DNA of 64,000 nt from Petrolisthes cinctipes (taxonomy: Eukaryota > Arthropoda > Malacostraca > Decapoda > Porcellanidae), in the NCBI GenBank assembly GCA_033782935.1, contig JAWQEG010000360.1, positions 1,054,001 to 1,118,000 on the forward strand. Direction: 5' to 3'. Of the stretch, positions 23,593-38,400 are shown in pieces. The notes below the pieces were generated by a model. That model was not told where the DNA came from, made no database searches, and saw only the letters and a program-made list of their open reading frames with translations. How positions within the stretch are numbered: the first letter of the stretch is position 1; every line of letters begins with the position of its first letter. A program made the translations under genes and the position numbers.

Positions 23593-26500
23593 ATATTTTG
23601 AAAATATTCTAGCACTGAGTAGGCATGTACAGATTGCTTCTGGGACCCCAAAATATTGAATTTTCGGGTGTTTTGAGCCTGAATTTGAGATATAAACGGG
23701 TACAGAAGATACATGCACATATTGACTTTGGGCACCAAAAATATCGATTTTCAGCATGTTTTGGGTCTGTATTTTGAAAATACTCTAACACGGAGTAGGC
23801 ATGTACAGATCGCTTCTGGGACCCCAAAATATTGAATTTTCGGGTGTTTAGGGCCAGAATTTGAGATATAAACGGGTACAGAAGATGCATGCACATATCG
23901 ACTTTTGGGCACCTAAAAGATCGATTTTCAGTATGTTTTGAGCATGTATTTTGAAAATACTCTAACACGGATTAGGCATGTACAGATCGCTTCTGGGACC
24001 CCTAAATATCGAATTTTCGGGTGTTTTGGGACTGAATTTGAGATATCGACTTTTTGGCACCTAAAAGATCGATTTTTAGCATGTTTTTAGCCTATACTTT
24101 GAAAATATTCTAGCACTGAGTAGGCATGCACAGATTGCTTCTGGGGCCGCAAAATATTGAATTTTCGGGTGTTTTGAGCCTGAATTTGAGATATAAACGG
24201 GTACAGAAGATACATGCACATATTGACTTTGGGCATCTAAAATATCGATTTTCAGCATGTTTTGGGCCTGTATTTTGAAAATACTCTAACACTGAGTAGG
24301 CATGTACAGATTGCTTCTGGGACCCCAAAATATTGAATTTTCGGGTGTTTTGAGCCTGAATTTGAGATATAAACGGGTACTGAAGATGCATGCACATATC
24401 GACTTTTGTGCACCTAAAAGATCGATTTTCAGTATGTTTTGAGCATGTATTTTGAAAATACTCTAACACGGATTAGGCATGTACAGATAGCTTCTGGGAC
24501 CCCTAAATATCGAATTTTCGGGTGTTTTGGGACTGAATTTGAGATATCGACTTTTTGGCACCTAAAAGATCGATTTTTAGCATGTTTTTGGGACTGTATT
24601 TTGAAAATACTCTAACACTGAGTAGGCATGTACAGATTGCTTCTGGGACCCCAAAATATTGAATTTTCGGGTGTTTAGGGCCAGAATTTGAGATATAAAC
24701 GGGTACAGAAGATGCATGCACATATCGACTTTTGGGCACCTAAAAGATCGATTTTCAGTATGTTTTTGGCCTGTAATTTGAAAATACTCTAACACGGAGT
24801 AGGCATGTACAGATACCTTCTGGTACCTCTAAATATCGAATTTTCGGGTGTTTTGGGACTGAATTTGAGATATCGACTTTTTGGCACCTAAAAGATCGAT
24901 TTTTAGCATGTTTTTAGCCTATATTTTGAAAATATTCTAGCACTGAGTAGGCATGTACAGATTGCTTCTGGGACCCCAAAATATTGAATTTTCGGGTGTT
25001 TTGAGCCTGAATTTGAGATATAAACGGGTACAGAAGATACATGCACATATTGACTTTGGGCACCAAAAATATCGATTTTCAGCATGTTTTGGGTCTGTAT
25101 TTTGAAAATACTCTAACACGGAGTAGGCATGTACAGATCGCTTCTGGGACCCCAAAATATTGAATTTTCGGGTGTTTAGGGCCAGAATTTGAGATATAAA
25201 CGGGTACAGAAGATGCATGCACATATCGACTTTTGGGCACCTAAAAGATCGATTTTCAGTATGTTTTGAGCATGTATTTTGAAAATACTCTAACACGGAT
25301 TAGGCATGTACAGATCGCTTCTGGGACCCCTAAATATCGAATTTTCGGGTGTTTTGGGACTGAATTTGAGATATCGACTTTTTGGCACCTAAAAGATCGA
25401 TTTTTAGCATGTTTTTAGCCTATACTTTGAAAATATTCTAGCACTGAGTAGGCATGCACAGATTGCTTCTGGGGCAGCAAAATATTGAATTTTCGGGTGT
25501 TTTGAGCCTGAATTTGAGATATAAACGGGTACAGAAGATACATGCACATATTGACTTTGGGCATCTAAAATATCGATTTTCAGCATGTTTTGGGCCTGTA
25601 TTTTGAAAATACTCTAACACTGAGTAGGCATGTACAGATTGCTTCTGGGACCCCAAAATATTGAATTTTCGGGTGTTTTGAGCCTGAATTTGAGATATAA
25701 ACGGGTACTGAAGATGCATGCACATATCGACTTTTGTGCACCTAAAAGATCGATTTTCAGTATGTTTTGAGCATGTATTTTGAAAATACTCTAACACGGA
25801 TTAGGCATGTACAGATCGCTTCTGGGACCCCTAAATATCGAATTTTCGGGTGTTTTGGGACTGAATTTGAGATATCGACTTTTTGGCACCTAAAAGATCG
25901 ATTTTTAGCATGTTTTTAGCCTATACTTTGAAAATATTCTAGCACTGAGTAGGCATGTACAGATTGCTTCTGGGGCCGCAAAATATTGAATTTTCGGGTG
26001 TTTTGAGCCTGAATTTGAGATATAAACGGGTACAGAAGATACATGCACATATTGACTTTGGGCATCTAAAATATCGATTTTCAGCATGTTTTTGGGACTG
26101 TATTTTGAAAATACTCTAACACTGAGTAGGCATGTACAGATTGCTTCTGGGACCCCAAAATATTGAATTTTCGGGTGTTTAGGGCCAGAATTTGAGATAT
26201 AAACGGGTACAGAAGATGCATGCACATATCGACTTTTGGGCACCTAAAAGATCGATTTTCAGTATGTTTTTGGCCTGTAATTTGAAAATACTCTAACACG
26301 GAGTAGGCATGTACAGATACCTTCTGGGACCTCTAAATATCGAATTTTCGGGTGTTTTGGGACTGAATTTGAGATATCGATTTTTTGGCACCTATAATAT
26401 CGATTTTTAGCATGTTTTTAGCCTATAGTTTGAAAATATTCTAGCACTGTGTAGGCATGTACAGATTGCTTCTGGGACCAAAAAATATTGAATTTTCGGA

Positions 26501-28428
26501 TGTTTTGAGCCTGAATTTGAGATATAAACGGGTACAGAAGATACATGCACATATTGACTTTGGGCACCAAAAATATCGATTTTCAGCATGTTTTGGGCCT
26601 GTATTTTGAAAATACTCTAACACGGAGTAGGCATGTACAGATCGCTTCTGGGACCCTAAAATATTGAATTTTCGGGTGTTTAGGGCCAGAATTTGAGATA
26701 TAAACGGGTACAGAAGATGCATGCACATATCGACTTTTGGGCACCTAAAAGATCGATTTTCAGTATGTTTTGAGCATGTATTTTGAAAATACTCTAACAC
26801 GGATTAGGCATGTACAGATCGCTTCTGGGACCCCTAAATATCGAATTTTCGGGTGTTTTGGGACTGAATTTGAGATATCGACTTTTTGGCACCTAAAAGA
26901 TCGATTTTTAGCATGTTTTTAGCCTATATTTTGAAAATATTCTAGCACTGAGTAGGCATGTACAGATTGCTTCTGGGACCCCAAAATATTGAATTTTCGG
27001 GTGTTTTGAGCCTGAATTTGAGATATAAACGGGTACAGAAGATACATGCACATATTGACTTTGGGCACCAAAAATATCGATTTTCAGCATGTTTTGGGCC
27101 TGAATTATGAAAATACTCTAACACGGAGTAGGCATGTACAGATCGCTTCTGGGACCCCAAAATATCGAATTTTCGGGTGTTTAGGGCCAGAATTTGAGAT
27201 ATAAACGGGTACAGAAGATGCATGCACATATCGACTTTTGGGCACCTAAAAGATCGATTTTCAGTATGTTTTTGGCCTGTATTTTGAAAATACTCTAACA
27301 CGGAGTAGGCATGTACAGATACCTTCTGGGACCTCTAAATATCGAATTTTCGGGTGTTATGGGACTGAATTTGAGATATCGATTTTTTGGCACCTATAAT
27401 ATCGATTTTTAGCATGTTTTTAGCCTATATTTTGAAAATATTATAGCACTGTGTAGGCATGTACAGATTGCTTCTGGGACCCCAAAATATTGAATTTTCG
27501 GGTGTTTTGAGCCTGAATTTGATATATAAACGGGTACAGAAGATACATGCACATATTGACTTTGGGCATCTAAAATATCGATTTTCAGCATGTTTTGGGC
27601 CTGTATTTTGAAAATACTCTAACACTGAGTAGACATGTACAGATTGCTTCTGGGACCCCAAAATATTGAATTTTCGGGTGTTTTGAGCTTGAATTTGAGA
27701 TATAAACGGGTACTGAAGATGCATGCACATATCGACTTTTGTGCACCTAACAGATCGATTTTCAGTATGTTTTGAGCATGTATTTTGAAAATACTCTAAC
27801 ACGGAGTAGGCATGTACAGATCGCTTCTGGGACCCCTAAATATCGAATTTTCGGGTGTTTTGGGACTGAATTTGAGATATCGACTTTTTGGCACCTAAAA
27901 GATCGATTTTTTGCATGTTTTTAGCCTATATTTTGAAAATATTCTAGCACTGAGTAGGCATGTACAGATTGCTTCTGGGACCCCAAAATATTGAATTTTC
28001 GGGTGTTTTGAGCCTGAATTTGAGATATAAACGGGTACAGAAGATACATGCACATATTGACTTTGGGCACCAAAAATATCGATTTTCAGAATGTTTTGGG
28101 CCTAAATTTTGAAAATTCTCTAACACGGAGTAGGCATGTACAGATCGCTTCTGGGACCCCAAAATATCGAATTTTCAGGTGTTTAGGGCCAGAATTTGAG
28201 ATATAAACGGGTACAGAAGATGCATGCACATATCGACTTTTGGGCACCTAAAAGATCGATTTTCAGTATGTTTTTGGCCTGTATTTTGAAAATACTCTAA
28301 CACGGAGTAGGCATGTACAGATACCTTCTGGGACCTCTAAATATCGAATTTTCGGGTGTTTTGGGACTGAATTTGAGATATCGATTTTTTGGCACCTAAA
28401 ATGTCGATTTTTAGCATGTTTTTAGCCT
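23593..28428 (+). repeat. Super-repeat copy 1, block X (4836 bp)
   Basis: Tiles: 23593, 24094 (501 each), 24595 (326, B-hybrid + C, no A), 24921, 25422 (501), 25923 (502), 26425, 26926, 27427 and 27928 (501). Rare markers are GGGTCTGTATTTTG, GGGGCAGCAAAAT at 25471, CTTCTGGTACC near 24820, GGGACCAAAAAAT near 26471, GAATTATGAAAATAC at 27102 and CCTAACAGATCG near 27745. All recur 11,837 bp downstream. Confidence 0.92.
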
Positions 28429-30598
28429 ATATTTTGAAAATATTCTAGCACTGTGTAGGCATGTACAGATTGCTTCTGGGACCCCAAAATATTGATTTTT
28501 CGGGTGTTTTGAGCCTGAATTTGAGATATAAACGGGTACAGAAGATACATGCACATATTGACTTTGGTCATCTAAAATATCGATTTTCAGCATGTTTTGG
28601 GCCTGTATTTTGAAAATACTCTAACACTGAGTAGGCATGTACAGATTGCTTCTGGGACCCCAAAATATTGAATTTTCGGGTGTTTTGAGCCTGAATTTGA
28701 GATATAAACGGGTACTGAAGATGCATGCACATATCGACTTTTGTGCACCTAAAAGATCGATTTTCAGTATGTTTTGAGCATGTATTTTGAAAATACTCCA
28801 ACACGGATTAGGCATGTACAGATCGCTTCTGGGACCCCTAAATATCGAATTTTCGGGTTTTTTGGGACTGAATTTGAGATATCGACTTTTTGGCACCTAA
28901 AATATCGATTTTTAGCATGTTTTTAGCCTATATTTTGAAAATATTCTAGCAATGTACAGATTGCTTCTGGGACCCCAAAATATTGAATTTTCGGGTGTTT
29001 TGAGCCGGAATTTGAGATATAAACGGGTACAGAAGATACATGCACATATTGACTTTGGGCACCAAAAATATCGATTTTCAGCATGTTTTGGGCCTGAATT
29101 TTGAAAATACTCTAACACGGAGTAGGCATGTACAGATCGCTTCTGGGACCCCAAAATATAGAATTTTCAGGTGTTTTGAGCCTGAATTTGAGATATAAAC
29201 GGGTACTGAAGATGCATGCACATATCGACTTTTGTGCACCTAAAAGATCGATTTTCAGTATGTTTTGAGCATGTATTTTGAAAATACTCTAACACGGATT
29301 AGGCATGTACAGATCGCTTCTGGGACCCCTAAATATCGAATTTTCGGGTGTTTTGGGACTGAATTTGAGATATCGACTTTTTGGCACCTAAAAGATCGAT
29401 TTTTAGCATGTTTTTAGCCTATATTTTGAAAATATTCTAGCACTGAGTAGGCATGTACAGATTGCTTCTGGGACCCCAAAATATTGAATTTTCGGGTGTT
29501 TTGAGCCTGAATTTGAGATATAAACGGGTACAGAAGATACATGCACATATTGACTTTGGGCACCAAAAATATCGATTTTCAGCATGTTTTGGGTCTGTAT
29601 TTTGAAAATACTCTAACACGGAGTAGGCATGTACAGATCGCTTCTGGGACCCCAAAATATTGAATTTTCGGGTGTTTAGGGCCAGAATTTGAGATATAAA
29701 CGGGTACAGAAGATGCATGCACATATCGACTTTTGGGCACCTAAAAGATCGATTTTCAGTATGTTTTGAGCATGTATTTTGAAAATACTCTAACACGGAT
29801 TAGGCATGTACAGATCGCTTCTGGGACCCCTAAATATCGAATTTTCGGGTGTTTTGGGACTGAATTTGAGATATCGACTTTTTGGCACCTAAAAGATCGA
29901 TTTTTAGCATGTTTTTAGCCTATACTTTGAAAATATTCTAGCACTGAGTAGGCATGCACAGATTGCTTCTGGGGCCGCAAAATATTGAATTTTCGGGTGT
30001 TTTGAGCCTGAATTTGAGATATAAACGGGTACAGAAGATACATGCACATATTGACTTTGGGCATCTAAAATATCGATTTTCAGCATGTTTTGGGCCTGTA
30101 TTTTGAAAATACTCTAACACTGAGTAGGCATGTACAGATTGCTTCTGGGACCCCAAAATATTGAATTTTCGGGTGTTTTGAGCCTGAATTTGAGATATAA
30201 ACGGGTACAGAAGATACATGCACATATTGACTTTGGGCACCAAAAATATCGATTTTCAGCATGTTTTGGGCCTAAATTTTGAAAATTCTCTAACACGGAG
30301 TAGGCATGTACAGATCGCTTCTGGGACCCCAAAATATCGAATTTTCGGGTGTTTAGGGCCAGAATTTGAGATATAAACGGGTACAGAAGATGCATGCACA
30401 TATCGACTTTTGGGCACCTAAAAGATCGATTTTCAGTATGTTTTTGGCCTGTATTTTGAAAATACTCTAACACGGAGTAGGCATGTACAGATACCTTCTG
30501 GGACCTCTAAATATCGAATTTTCGGGTGTTTTGGGACTGAATTTGAGATATCGATTTTTTGGCACCTAAAATGTCGATTTTTAGCATGTTTTTAGCCT
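28429..30598 (+). repeat. HOR-c copy Y1, 2170 bp, 13 monomers
   Basis: Tiles: T1 variant 501 (28429; A has GGTCATC, C has GGGTTTTTTGGG and ACTCCAACACGG), A2'-B1-C1 491 (28930; GCAATGTACAG), 501 (29421; GGGTCTG), A1 176 (29922), and B1/A2 hybrid-B2-C2 501 (30098). B2 here has the rare GAAAATTCTC at 30280. The last two tiles form a four-monomer run, A1-(B1/A2)-B2-C2. Confidence 0.92.
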
Positions 30599-32768
30599 AT
30601 ATTTTGAAAATATTCTAGCACTGTGTAGGCATGTACAGATTGCTTCTGGGACCCCAAAATATTGATTTTTCGGGTGTTTTGAGCCTGAATTTGAGATATA
30701 AACGGGTACAGAAGATACATGCACATATTGACTTTGGTCATCTAAAATATCGATTTTCAGCATGTTTTGGGCCTGTATTTTGAAAATACTCTAACACTGA
30801 GTAGGCATGTACAGATTGCTTCTGGGACCCCAAAATATTGAATTTTCGGGTGTTTTGAGCCTGAATTTGAGATATAAACGGGTACTGAAGATGCATGCAC
30901 ATATCGACTTTTGTGCACCTAAAAGATCGATTTTCAGTATGTTTTGAGCATGTATTTTGAAAATACTCCAACACGGATTAGGCATGTACAGATCGCTTCT
31001 GGGACCCCTAAATATCGAATTTTCGGGTTTTTTGGGACTGAATTTGAGATATCGACTTTTTGGCACCTAAAATATCGATTTTTAGCATGTTTTTAGCCTA
31101 TATTTTGAAAATATTCTAGCAATGTACAGATTGCTTCTGGGACCCCAAAATATTGAATTTTCGGGTGTTTTGAGCCGGAATTTGAGATATAAACGGGTAC
31201 AGAAGATACATGCACATATTGACTTTGGGCACCAAAAATATCGATTTTCAGCATGTTTTGGGCCTGAATTTTGAAAATACTCTAACACGGAGTAGGCATG
31301 TACAGATCGCTTCTGGGACCCCAAAATATAGAATTTTCGGGTGTTTTGAGCCTGAATTTGAGATATAAACGGGTACTGAAGATGCATGCACATATCGACT
31401 TTTGTGCACCTAAAAGATCGATTTTCAGTATGTTTTGAGCATGTATTTTGAAAATACTCTAACACGGATTAGGCATGTACAGATCGCTTCTGGGACCCCT
31501 AAATATCGAATTTTCGGGTGTTTTGGGACTGAATTTGAGATATCGACTTTTTGGCACCTAAAAGATCGATTTTTAGCATGTTTTTAGCCTATATTTTGAA
31601 AATATTCTAGCACTGAGTAGGCATGTACAGATTGCTTCTGGGACCCCAAAATATTGAATTTTCGGGTGTTTTGAGCCTGAATTTGAGATATAAACGGGTA
31701 CAGAAGATACATGCACATATTGACTTTGGGCACCAAAAATATCGATTTTCAGCATGTTTTGGGTCTGTATTTTGAAAATACTCTAACACGGAGTAGGCAT
31801 GTACAGATCGCTTCTGGGACCCCAAAATATTGAATTTTCGGGTGTTTAGGGCCAGAATTTGAGATATAAACGGGTACAGAAGATGCATGCACATATCGAC
31901 TTTTGGGCACCTAAAAGATCGATTTTCAGTATGTTTTGAGCATGTATTTTGAAAATACTCTAACACGGATTAGGCATGTACAGATCGCTTCTGGGACCCC
32001 TAAATATCGAATTTTCGGGTGTTTTGGGACTGAATTTGAGATATCGACTTTTTGGCACCTAAAAGATCGATTTTTAGCATGTTTTTAGCCTATACTTTGA
32101 AAATATTCTAGCACTGAGTAGGCATGCACAGATTGCTTCTGGGGCCGCAAAATATTGAATTTTCGGGTGTTTTGAGCCTGAATTTGAGATATAAACGGGT
32201 ACAGAAGATACATGCACATATTGACTTTGGGCATCTAAAATATCGATTTTCAGCATGTTTTGGGCCTGTATTTTGAAAATACTCTAACACTGAGTAGGCA
32301 TGTACAGATTGCTTCTGGGACCCCAAAATATTGAATTTTCGGGTGTTTTGAGCCTGAATTTGAGATATAAACGGGTATAGAAGATACATGCACATATTGA
32401 CTTTGGGCACCAAAAATATCTATTTTCAGCATGTTTTGGGCCTAAATTTTGAAAATTCTCTAACACGGAGTAGGCATGTACAGATCGCTTCTGGGACCCC
32501 AAAATATCGAATTTTCGGGTGTTTAGGGCCAGAATTTGAGATATAAACGGGTACAGAAGATGCATGCACATATCGACTTTTGGGCACCTAAAAGATCGAT
32601 TTTCAGTATGTTTTTGGCCTGTATTTTGAAAATACTCTAACACGGAGTAGGCATGTACAGATACCTTCTGGGACCTCTAAATATCGAATTTTCGGGTGTT
32701 TTGGGACTGAATTTGAGATATCGATTTTTTGGCACCCAAAATGTCGATTTTTAGCATGTTTTTAGCCT
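30599..32768 (+). repeat. HOR-c copy Y2, 2170 bp
   Basis: It has the same tile order as Y1 at +2170 (30599, 31100, 31591, 32092 and 32268). Single-base differences include GGGTATAGAAG near 32376, ATCTATTTTC near 32418 and CACCCAAAATG near 32735. Confidence 0.92.
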
Positions 32769-34437
32769 ATATTTTGAAAATATTCTAGCACTGTGTAGGC
32801 ATGTACAGATTGCTTCTGGGACCCCAAAATATTGATTTTTCGGGTGTTTTGAGCCTGAATTTGAGATATAAACGGGTACAGAAGATACATGCACATATTG
32901 ACTTTGGTCATCTAAAATATCGATTTTCAGCATGTTTTGGGCCTGTATTTTGAAAATACTCTAACACTGAGTAGGCATGTACAGATTGCTTCTGGGACCC
33001 CAAAATATTGAATTTTCGGGTGTTTTGAGCCTGAATTTGAGATATAAACGGGTACTGAAGATGCATGCACATATCGACTTTTGTGCACCTAAAAGATCGA
33101 TTTTCAGTATGTTTTGAGCATGTATTTTGAAAATACTCCAACACGGATTAGGCATGTACAGATCGCTTCTGGGACCCCTAAATATCGAATTTTCGGGTTT
33201 TTTGGGACTGAATTTGAGATATCGACTTTTTGGCACCTAAAATATCGATTTTTAGCATGTTTTTAGCCTATATTTTGAAAATATTCTAGCAATGTACAGA
33301 TTGCTTCTGGGACCCCAAAATATTGAATTTTCGGGTGTTTTGAGCCGGAATTTGAGATATAAACGGGTACAGAAGATACATGCACATATTGACTTTGGGC
33401 ACCAAAAATATCGATTTTCAGCATGTTTTGGGCCTGAATTTTGAAAATACTCTAACACGGAGTAGGCATGTACAGATCGCTTCTGGGACCCCAAAATATA
33501 GAATTTTTGGGTGTTTTGAGCCTGAATTTGAGATATAAACGGGTACTGAAGATGCATGCACATATCGACTTTTGTGCACCTAAAAGATCGATTTTCAGTA
33601 TGTTTTGAGCATGTATTTTGAAAATACTCTAACACGGATTAGGCATGTACAGATCGCTTCTGGGACCCCTAAATATCGAATTTTCGGGTGTTTTGGGACT
33701 GAATTTGAGATATCGACTTTTTGGCACCTAAAAGATCGATTTTTAGCATGTTTTTAGCCTATATTTTGAAAATATTCTAGCACTGAGTAGGCATGTACAG
33801 ATTGCTTCTGGGACCCCAAAATATTGAATTTTCGGGTGTTTTGAGCCTGAATTTGAGATATAAACGGGTACAGAAGATACATGCACATATTGACTTTGGG
33901 CACCAAAAATATCGATTTTCAGCATGTTTTGGGTCTGTATTTTGAAAATACTCTAACACGGAGTAGGCATGTACAGATTGCTTCTGGGACCCCAAAATAT
34001 TGAATTTTCGGGTGTTTTGAGCCTGAATTTGAGATATAAACGGGTACAGAAGATACATGCACATATTGACTTTGGGCACCAAAAATATCGATTTTCAGCA
34101 TGTTTTGGGCCTAAATTTTGAAAATTCTCTAACACGGAGTAGGCATGTACAGATCGCTTCTGGGACCCCAAAATATCGAATTTTCGGGTGTTTAGGGCCA
34201 GAATTTGAGATATAAACGGGTACAGAAGATGCATGCACATATCGACTTTTGGGCACCTAAAAGATCGATTTTCAGTATGTTTTTGGCCTGTATTTTGAAA
34301 ATACTCTAACACGGAGTAGGCATGTACAGATACCTTCTGGGACCTCTAAATATCGAATTTTCGGGTGTTTTGGGACTGAATTTGAGATATCGATTTTTTG
34401 GCACCTAAAATGTCGATTTTTAGCATGTTTTTAGCCT
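32769..34437 (+). repeat. HOR-c copy Y3, shortened to 1669 bp
   Basis: Tiles: 501 (32769), 491 (33270), A2 176 (33761) and hybrid-B2-C2 501 (33937). Compared with Y1 it lacks exactly 501 bp (one B-C-A set), placed at the GGGTCTG A2 monomer. A change to AATATAGAATTTTTGGG near 33498 is shared with the following partial copy. Confidence 0.9.
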
Positions 34438-35429
34438 ATATTTTGAAAATATTCTAGCACTGTGTAGGCATGTACAGATTGCTTCTGGGACCCCAAAATA
34501 TTGATTTTTCGGGTGTTTTGAGCCTGAATTTGAGATATAAACGGGTACAGAAGATACATGCACATATTGACTTTGGTCATCTAAAATATCGATTTTCAGC
34601 ATGTTTTGGGCCTGTATTTTGAAAATACTCTAACACTGAGTAGGCATGTACAGATTGCTTCTGGGACCCCAAAATATTGAATTTTCGGGTGTTTTGAGCC
34701 TGAATTTGAGATATAAACGGGTACTGAAGATGCATGCACATATCGACTTTTGTGCACCTAAAAGATCGATTTTCAGTATGTTTTGAGCATGTATTTTGAA
34801 AATACTCCAACACGGATTAGGCATGTACAGATCGCTTCTGGGACCCCTAAATATCGAATTTTCGGGTTTTTTGGGACTGAATTTGAGATATCGACTTTTT
34901 GGCACCTAAAATATCGATTTTTAGCATGTTTTTAGCCTATATTTTGAAAATATTCTAGCAATGTACAGATTGCTTCTGGGACCCCAAAATATTGAATTTT
35001 CGGGTGTTTTGAGCCGGAATTTGAGATATAAACGGGTACAGAAGATACATGCACATATTGACTTTGGGCACCAAAAATATCGATTTTCAGCATGTTTTGG
35101 GCCTGAATTTTGAAAATACTCTAACACGGAGTAGGCATGTACAGATCGCTTCTGGGACCCCAAAATATAGAATTTTTGGGTGTTTTGAGCCTGAATTTGA
35201 GATATAAACGGGTACTGAAGATGCATGCACATATCGACTTTTGTGCACCTAAAAGATCGATTTTCAGTATGTTTTGAGCATGTATTTTGAAAATACTCTA
35301 ACACGGATTAGGCATGTACAGATCGCTTCTGGGACCCCTAAATATCGAATTTTCGGGTGTTTTGGGACTGAATTTGAGATATCGACTTTTTGGCACCTAA
35401 AAGATCGATTTTTAGCATGTTTTTAGCCT
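34438..35429 (+). repeat. HOR-c partial copy Y4 (992 bp)
   Basis: Only the first two tiles of Y are present (501 at 34438 and 491 at 34939) before block X resumes at 35430. Together, Y1-Y4 plus X make up the 11,837-bp super-repeat. Confidence 0.9.
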
Positions 35430-38400
35430 ATATTTTGAAAATATTCTAGCACTGAGTAGGCATGTACAGATTGCTTCTGGGACCCCAAAATATTGAATTT
35501 TCGGGTGTTTTGAGCCTGAATTTGAGATATAAACGGGTACAGAAGATACATGCACATATTGACTTTGGGCACCAAAAATATCGATTTTCAGCATGTTTTG
35601 GGTCTGTATTTTGAAAATACTCTAACACGGAGTAGGCATGTACAGATCGCTTCTGGGACCCCAAAATATTGAATTTTCGGGTGTTTAGGGCCAGAATTTG
35701 AGATATAAACGGGTACAGAAGATGCATGCACATATCGACTTTTGGGCACCTAAAAGATCGATTTTCAGTATGTTTTGAGCATGTATTTTGAAAATACTCT
35801 AACACGGATTAGGCATGTACAGATCGCTTCTGGGACCCCTAAATATCGAATTTTCGGGTGTTTTGGGACTGAATTTGAGATATCGACTTTTTGGCACCTA
35901 AAAGATCGATTTTTAGCATGTTTTTAGCCTATACTTTGAAAATATTCTAGCACTGAGTAGGCATGCACAGATTGCTTCTGGGGCCGCAAAATATTGAATT
36001 TTCGGGTGTTTTGAGCCTGAATTTGAGATATAAACGGGTACAGAAGATACATGCACATATTGACTTTGGGCATCTAAAATATCGATTTTCAGCATGTTTT
36101 GGGCCTGTATTTTGAAAATACTCTAACACTGAGTAGGCATGTACAGATTGCTTCTGGGACCCCAAAATATTGAATTTTCGGGTGTTTTGAGCCTGAATTT
36201 GAGATATAAACGGGTACTGAAGATGCATGCACATATCGACTTTTGTGCACCTAAAAGATCGATTTTCAGTATGTTTTGAGCATGTATTTTGAAAATACTC
36301 TAACACGGATTAGGCATGTACAGATAGCTTCTGGGACCCCTAAATATCGAATTTTCGGGTGTTTTGGGACTGAATTTGAGATATCGACTTTTTGGCACCT
36401 AAAAGATCGATTTTTAGCATGTTTTTGGGACTGTATTTTGAAAATACTCTAACACTGAGTAGGCATGTACAGATTGCTTCTGGGACCCCAAAATATTGAA
36501 TTTTCGGGTGTTTAGGGCCAGAATTTGAGATATAAACGGGTACAGAAGATGCATGCACATATCGACTTTTGGGCACCTAAAAGATCGATTTTCAGTATGT
36601 TTTTGGCCTGTAATTTGAAAATACTCTAACACGGAGTAGGCATGTACAGATACCTTCTGGTACCTCTAAATATCGAATTTTCGGGTGTTTTGGGACTGAA
36701 TTTGAGATATCGACTTTTTGGCACCTAAAAGATCGATTTTTAGCATGTTTTTAGCCTATATTTTGAAAATATTCTAGCACTGAGTAGGCATGTACAGATT
36801 GCTTCTGGGACCCCAAAATATTGAATTTTCGGGTGTTTTGAGCCTGAATTTGAGATATAAACGGGTACAGAAGATACATGCACATATTGACTTTGGGCAC
36901 CAAAAATATCGATTTTCAGCATGTTTTGGGTCTGTATTTTGAAAATACTCTAACACGGAGTAGGCATGTACAGATCGCTTCTGGGACCCCAAAATATTGA
37001 ATTTTCGGGTGTTTAGGGCCAGAATTTGAGATATAAACGGGTACAGAAGATGCATGCACATATCGACTTTTGGGCACCTAAAAGATCGATTTTCAGTATG
37101 TTTTGAGCATGTATTTTGAAAATACTCTAACACGGATTAGGCATGTACAGATCGCTTCTGGGACCCCTAAATATCGAATTTTCGGGTGTTTTGGGACTGA
37201 ATTTGAGATATCGACTTTTTGGCACCTAAAAGATCGATTTTTAGCATGTTTTTAGCCTATACTTTGAAAATATTCTAGCACTGAGTAGGCATGCACAGAT
37301 TGCTTCTGGGGCAGCAAAATATTGAATTTTCGGGTGTTTTGAGCCTGAATTTGAGATATAAACGGGTACAGAAGATACATGCACATATTGACTTTGGGCA
37401 TCTAAAATATCGATTTTCAGCATGTTTTGGGCCTGTATTTTGAAAATACTCTAACACTGAGTAGGCATGTACAGATTGCTTCTGGGACCCCAAAATATTG
37501 AATTTTCGGGTGTTTTGAGCCTGAATTTGAGATATAAACGGGTACTGAAGATGCATGCACATATCGACTTTTGTGCACCTAAAAGATCGATTTTCAGTAT
37601 GTTTTGAGCATGTATTTTGAAAATACTCTAACACGGATTAGGCATGTACAGATCGCTTCTGGGACCCCTAAATATCGAATTTTCGGGTGTTTTGGGACTG
37701 AATTTGAGATATCGACTTTTTGGCACCTAAAAGATCGATTTTTAGCATGTTTTTAGCCTATACTTTGAAAATATTCTAGCACTGAGTAGGCATGTACAGA
37801 TTGCTTCTGGGGCCGCAAAATATTGAATTTTCGGGTGTTTTGAGCCTGAATTTGAGATATAAACGGGTACAGAAGATACATGCACATATTGACTTTGGGC
37901 ATCTAAAATATCGATTTTCAGCATGTTTTTGGGACTGTATTTTGAAAATACTCTAACACTGAGTAGGCATGTACAGATTGCTTCTGGGACCCCAAAATAT
38001 TGAATTTTCGGGTGTTTAGGGCCAGAATTTGAGATATAAACGGGTACAGAAGATGCATGCACATATCGACTTTTGGGCACCTAAAAGATCGATTTTCAGT
38101 ATGTTTTTGGCCTGTAATTTGAAAATACTCTAACTCGGAGTAGGCATGTACAGATACCTTCTGGGACCTCTAAATATCGAATTTTCGGGTGTTTTGGGAC
38201 TGAATTTGAGATATCGATTTTTTGGCACCTATAATATCGATTTTTAGCATGTTTTTAGCCTATAGTTTGAAAATATTCTAGCACTGTGTAGGCATGTACA
38301 GATTGCTTCTGGGACCAAAAAATATTGAATTTTCGGATGTTTTGAGCCTGAATTTGAGATATAAACGGGTACAGAAGATACATGCACATATTGACTTTGG

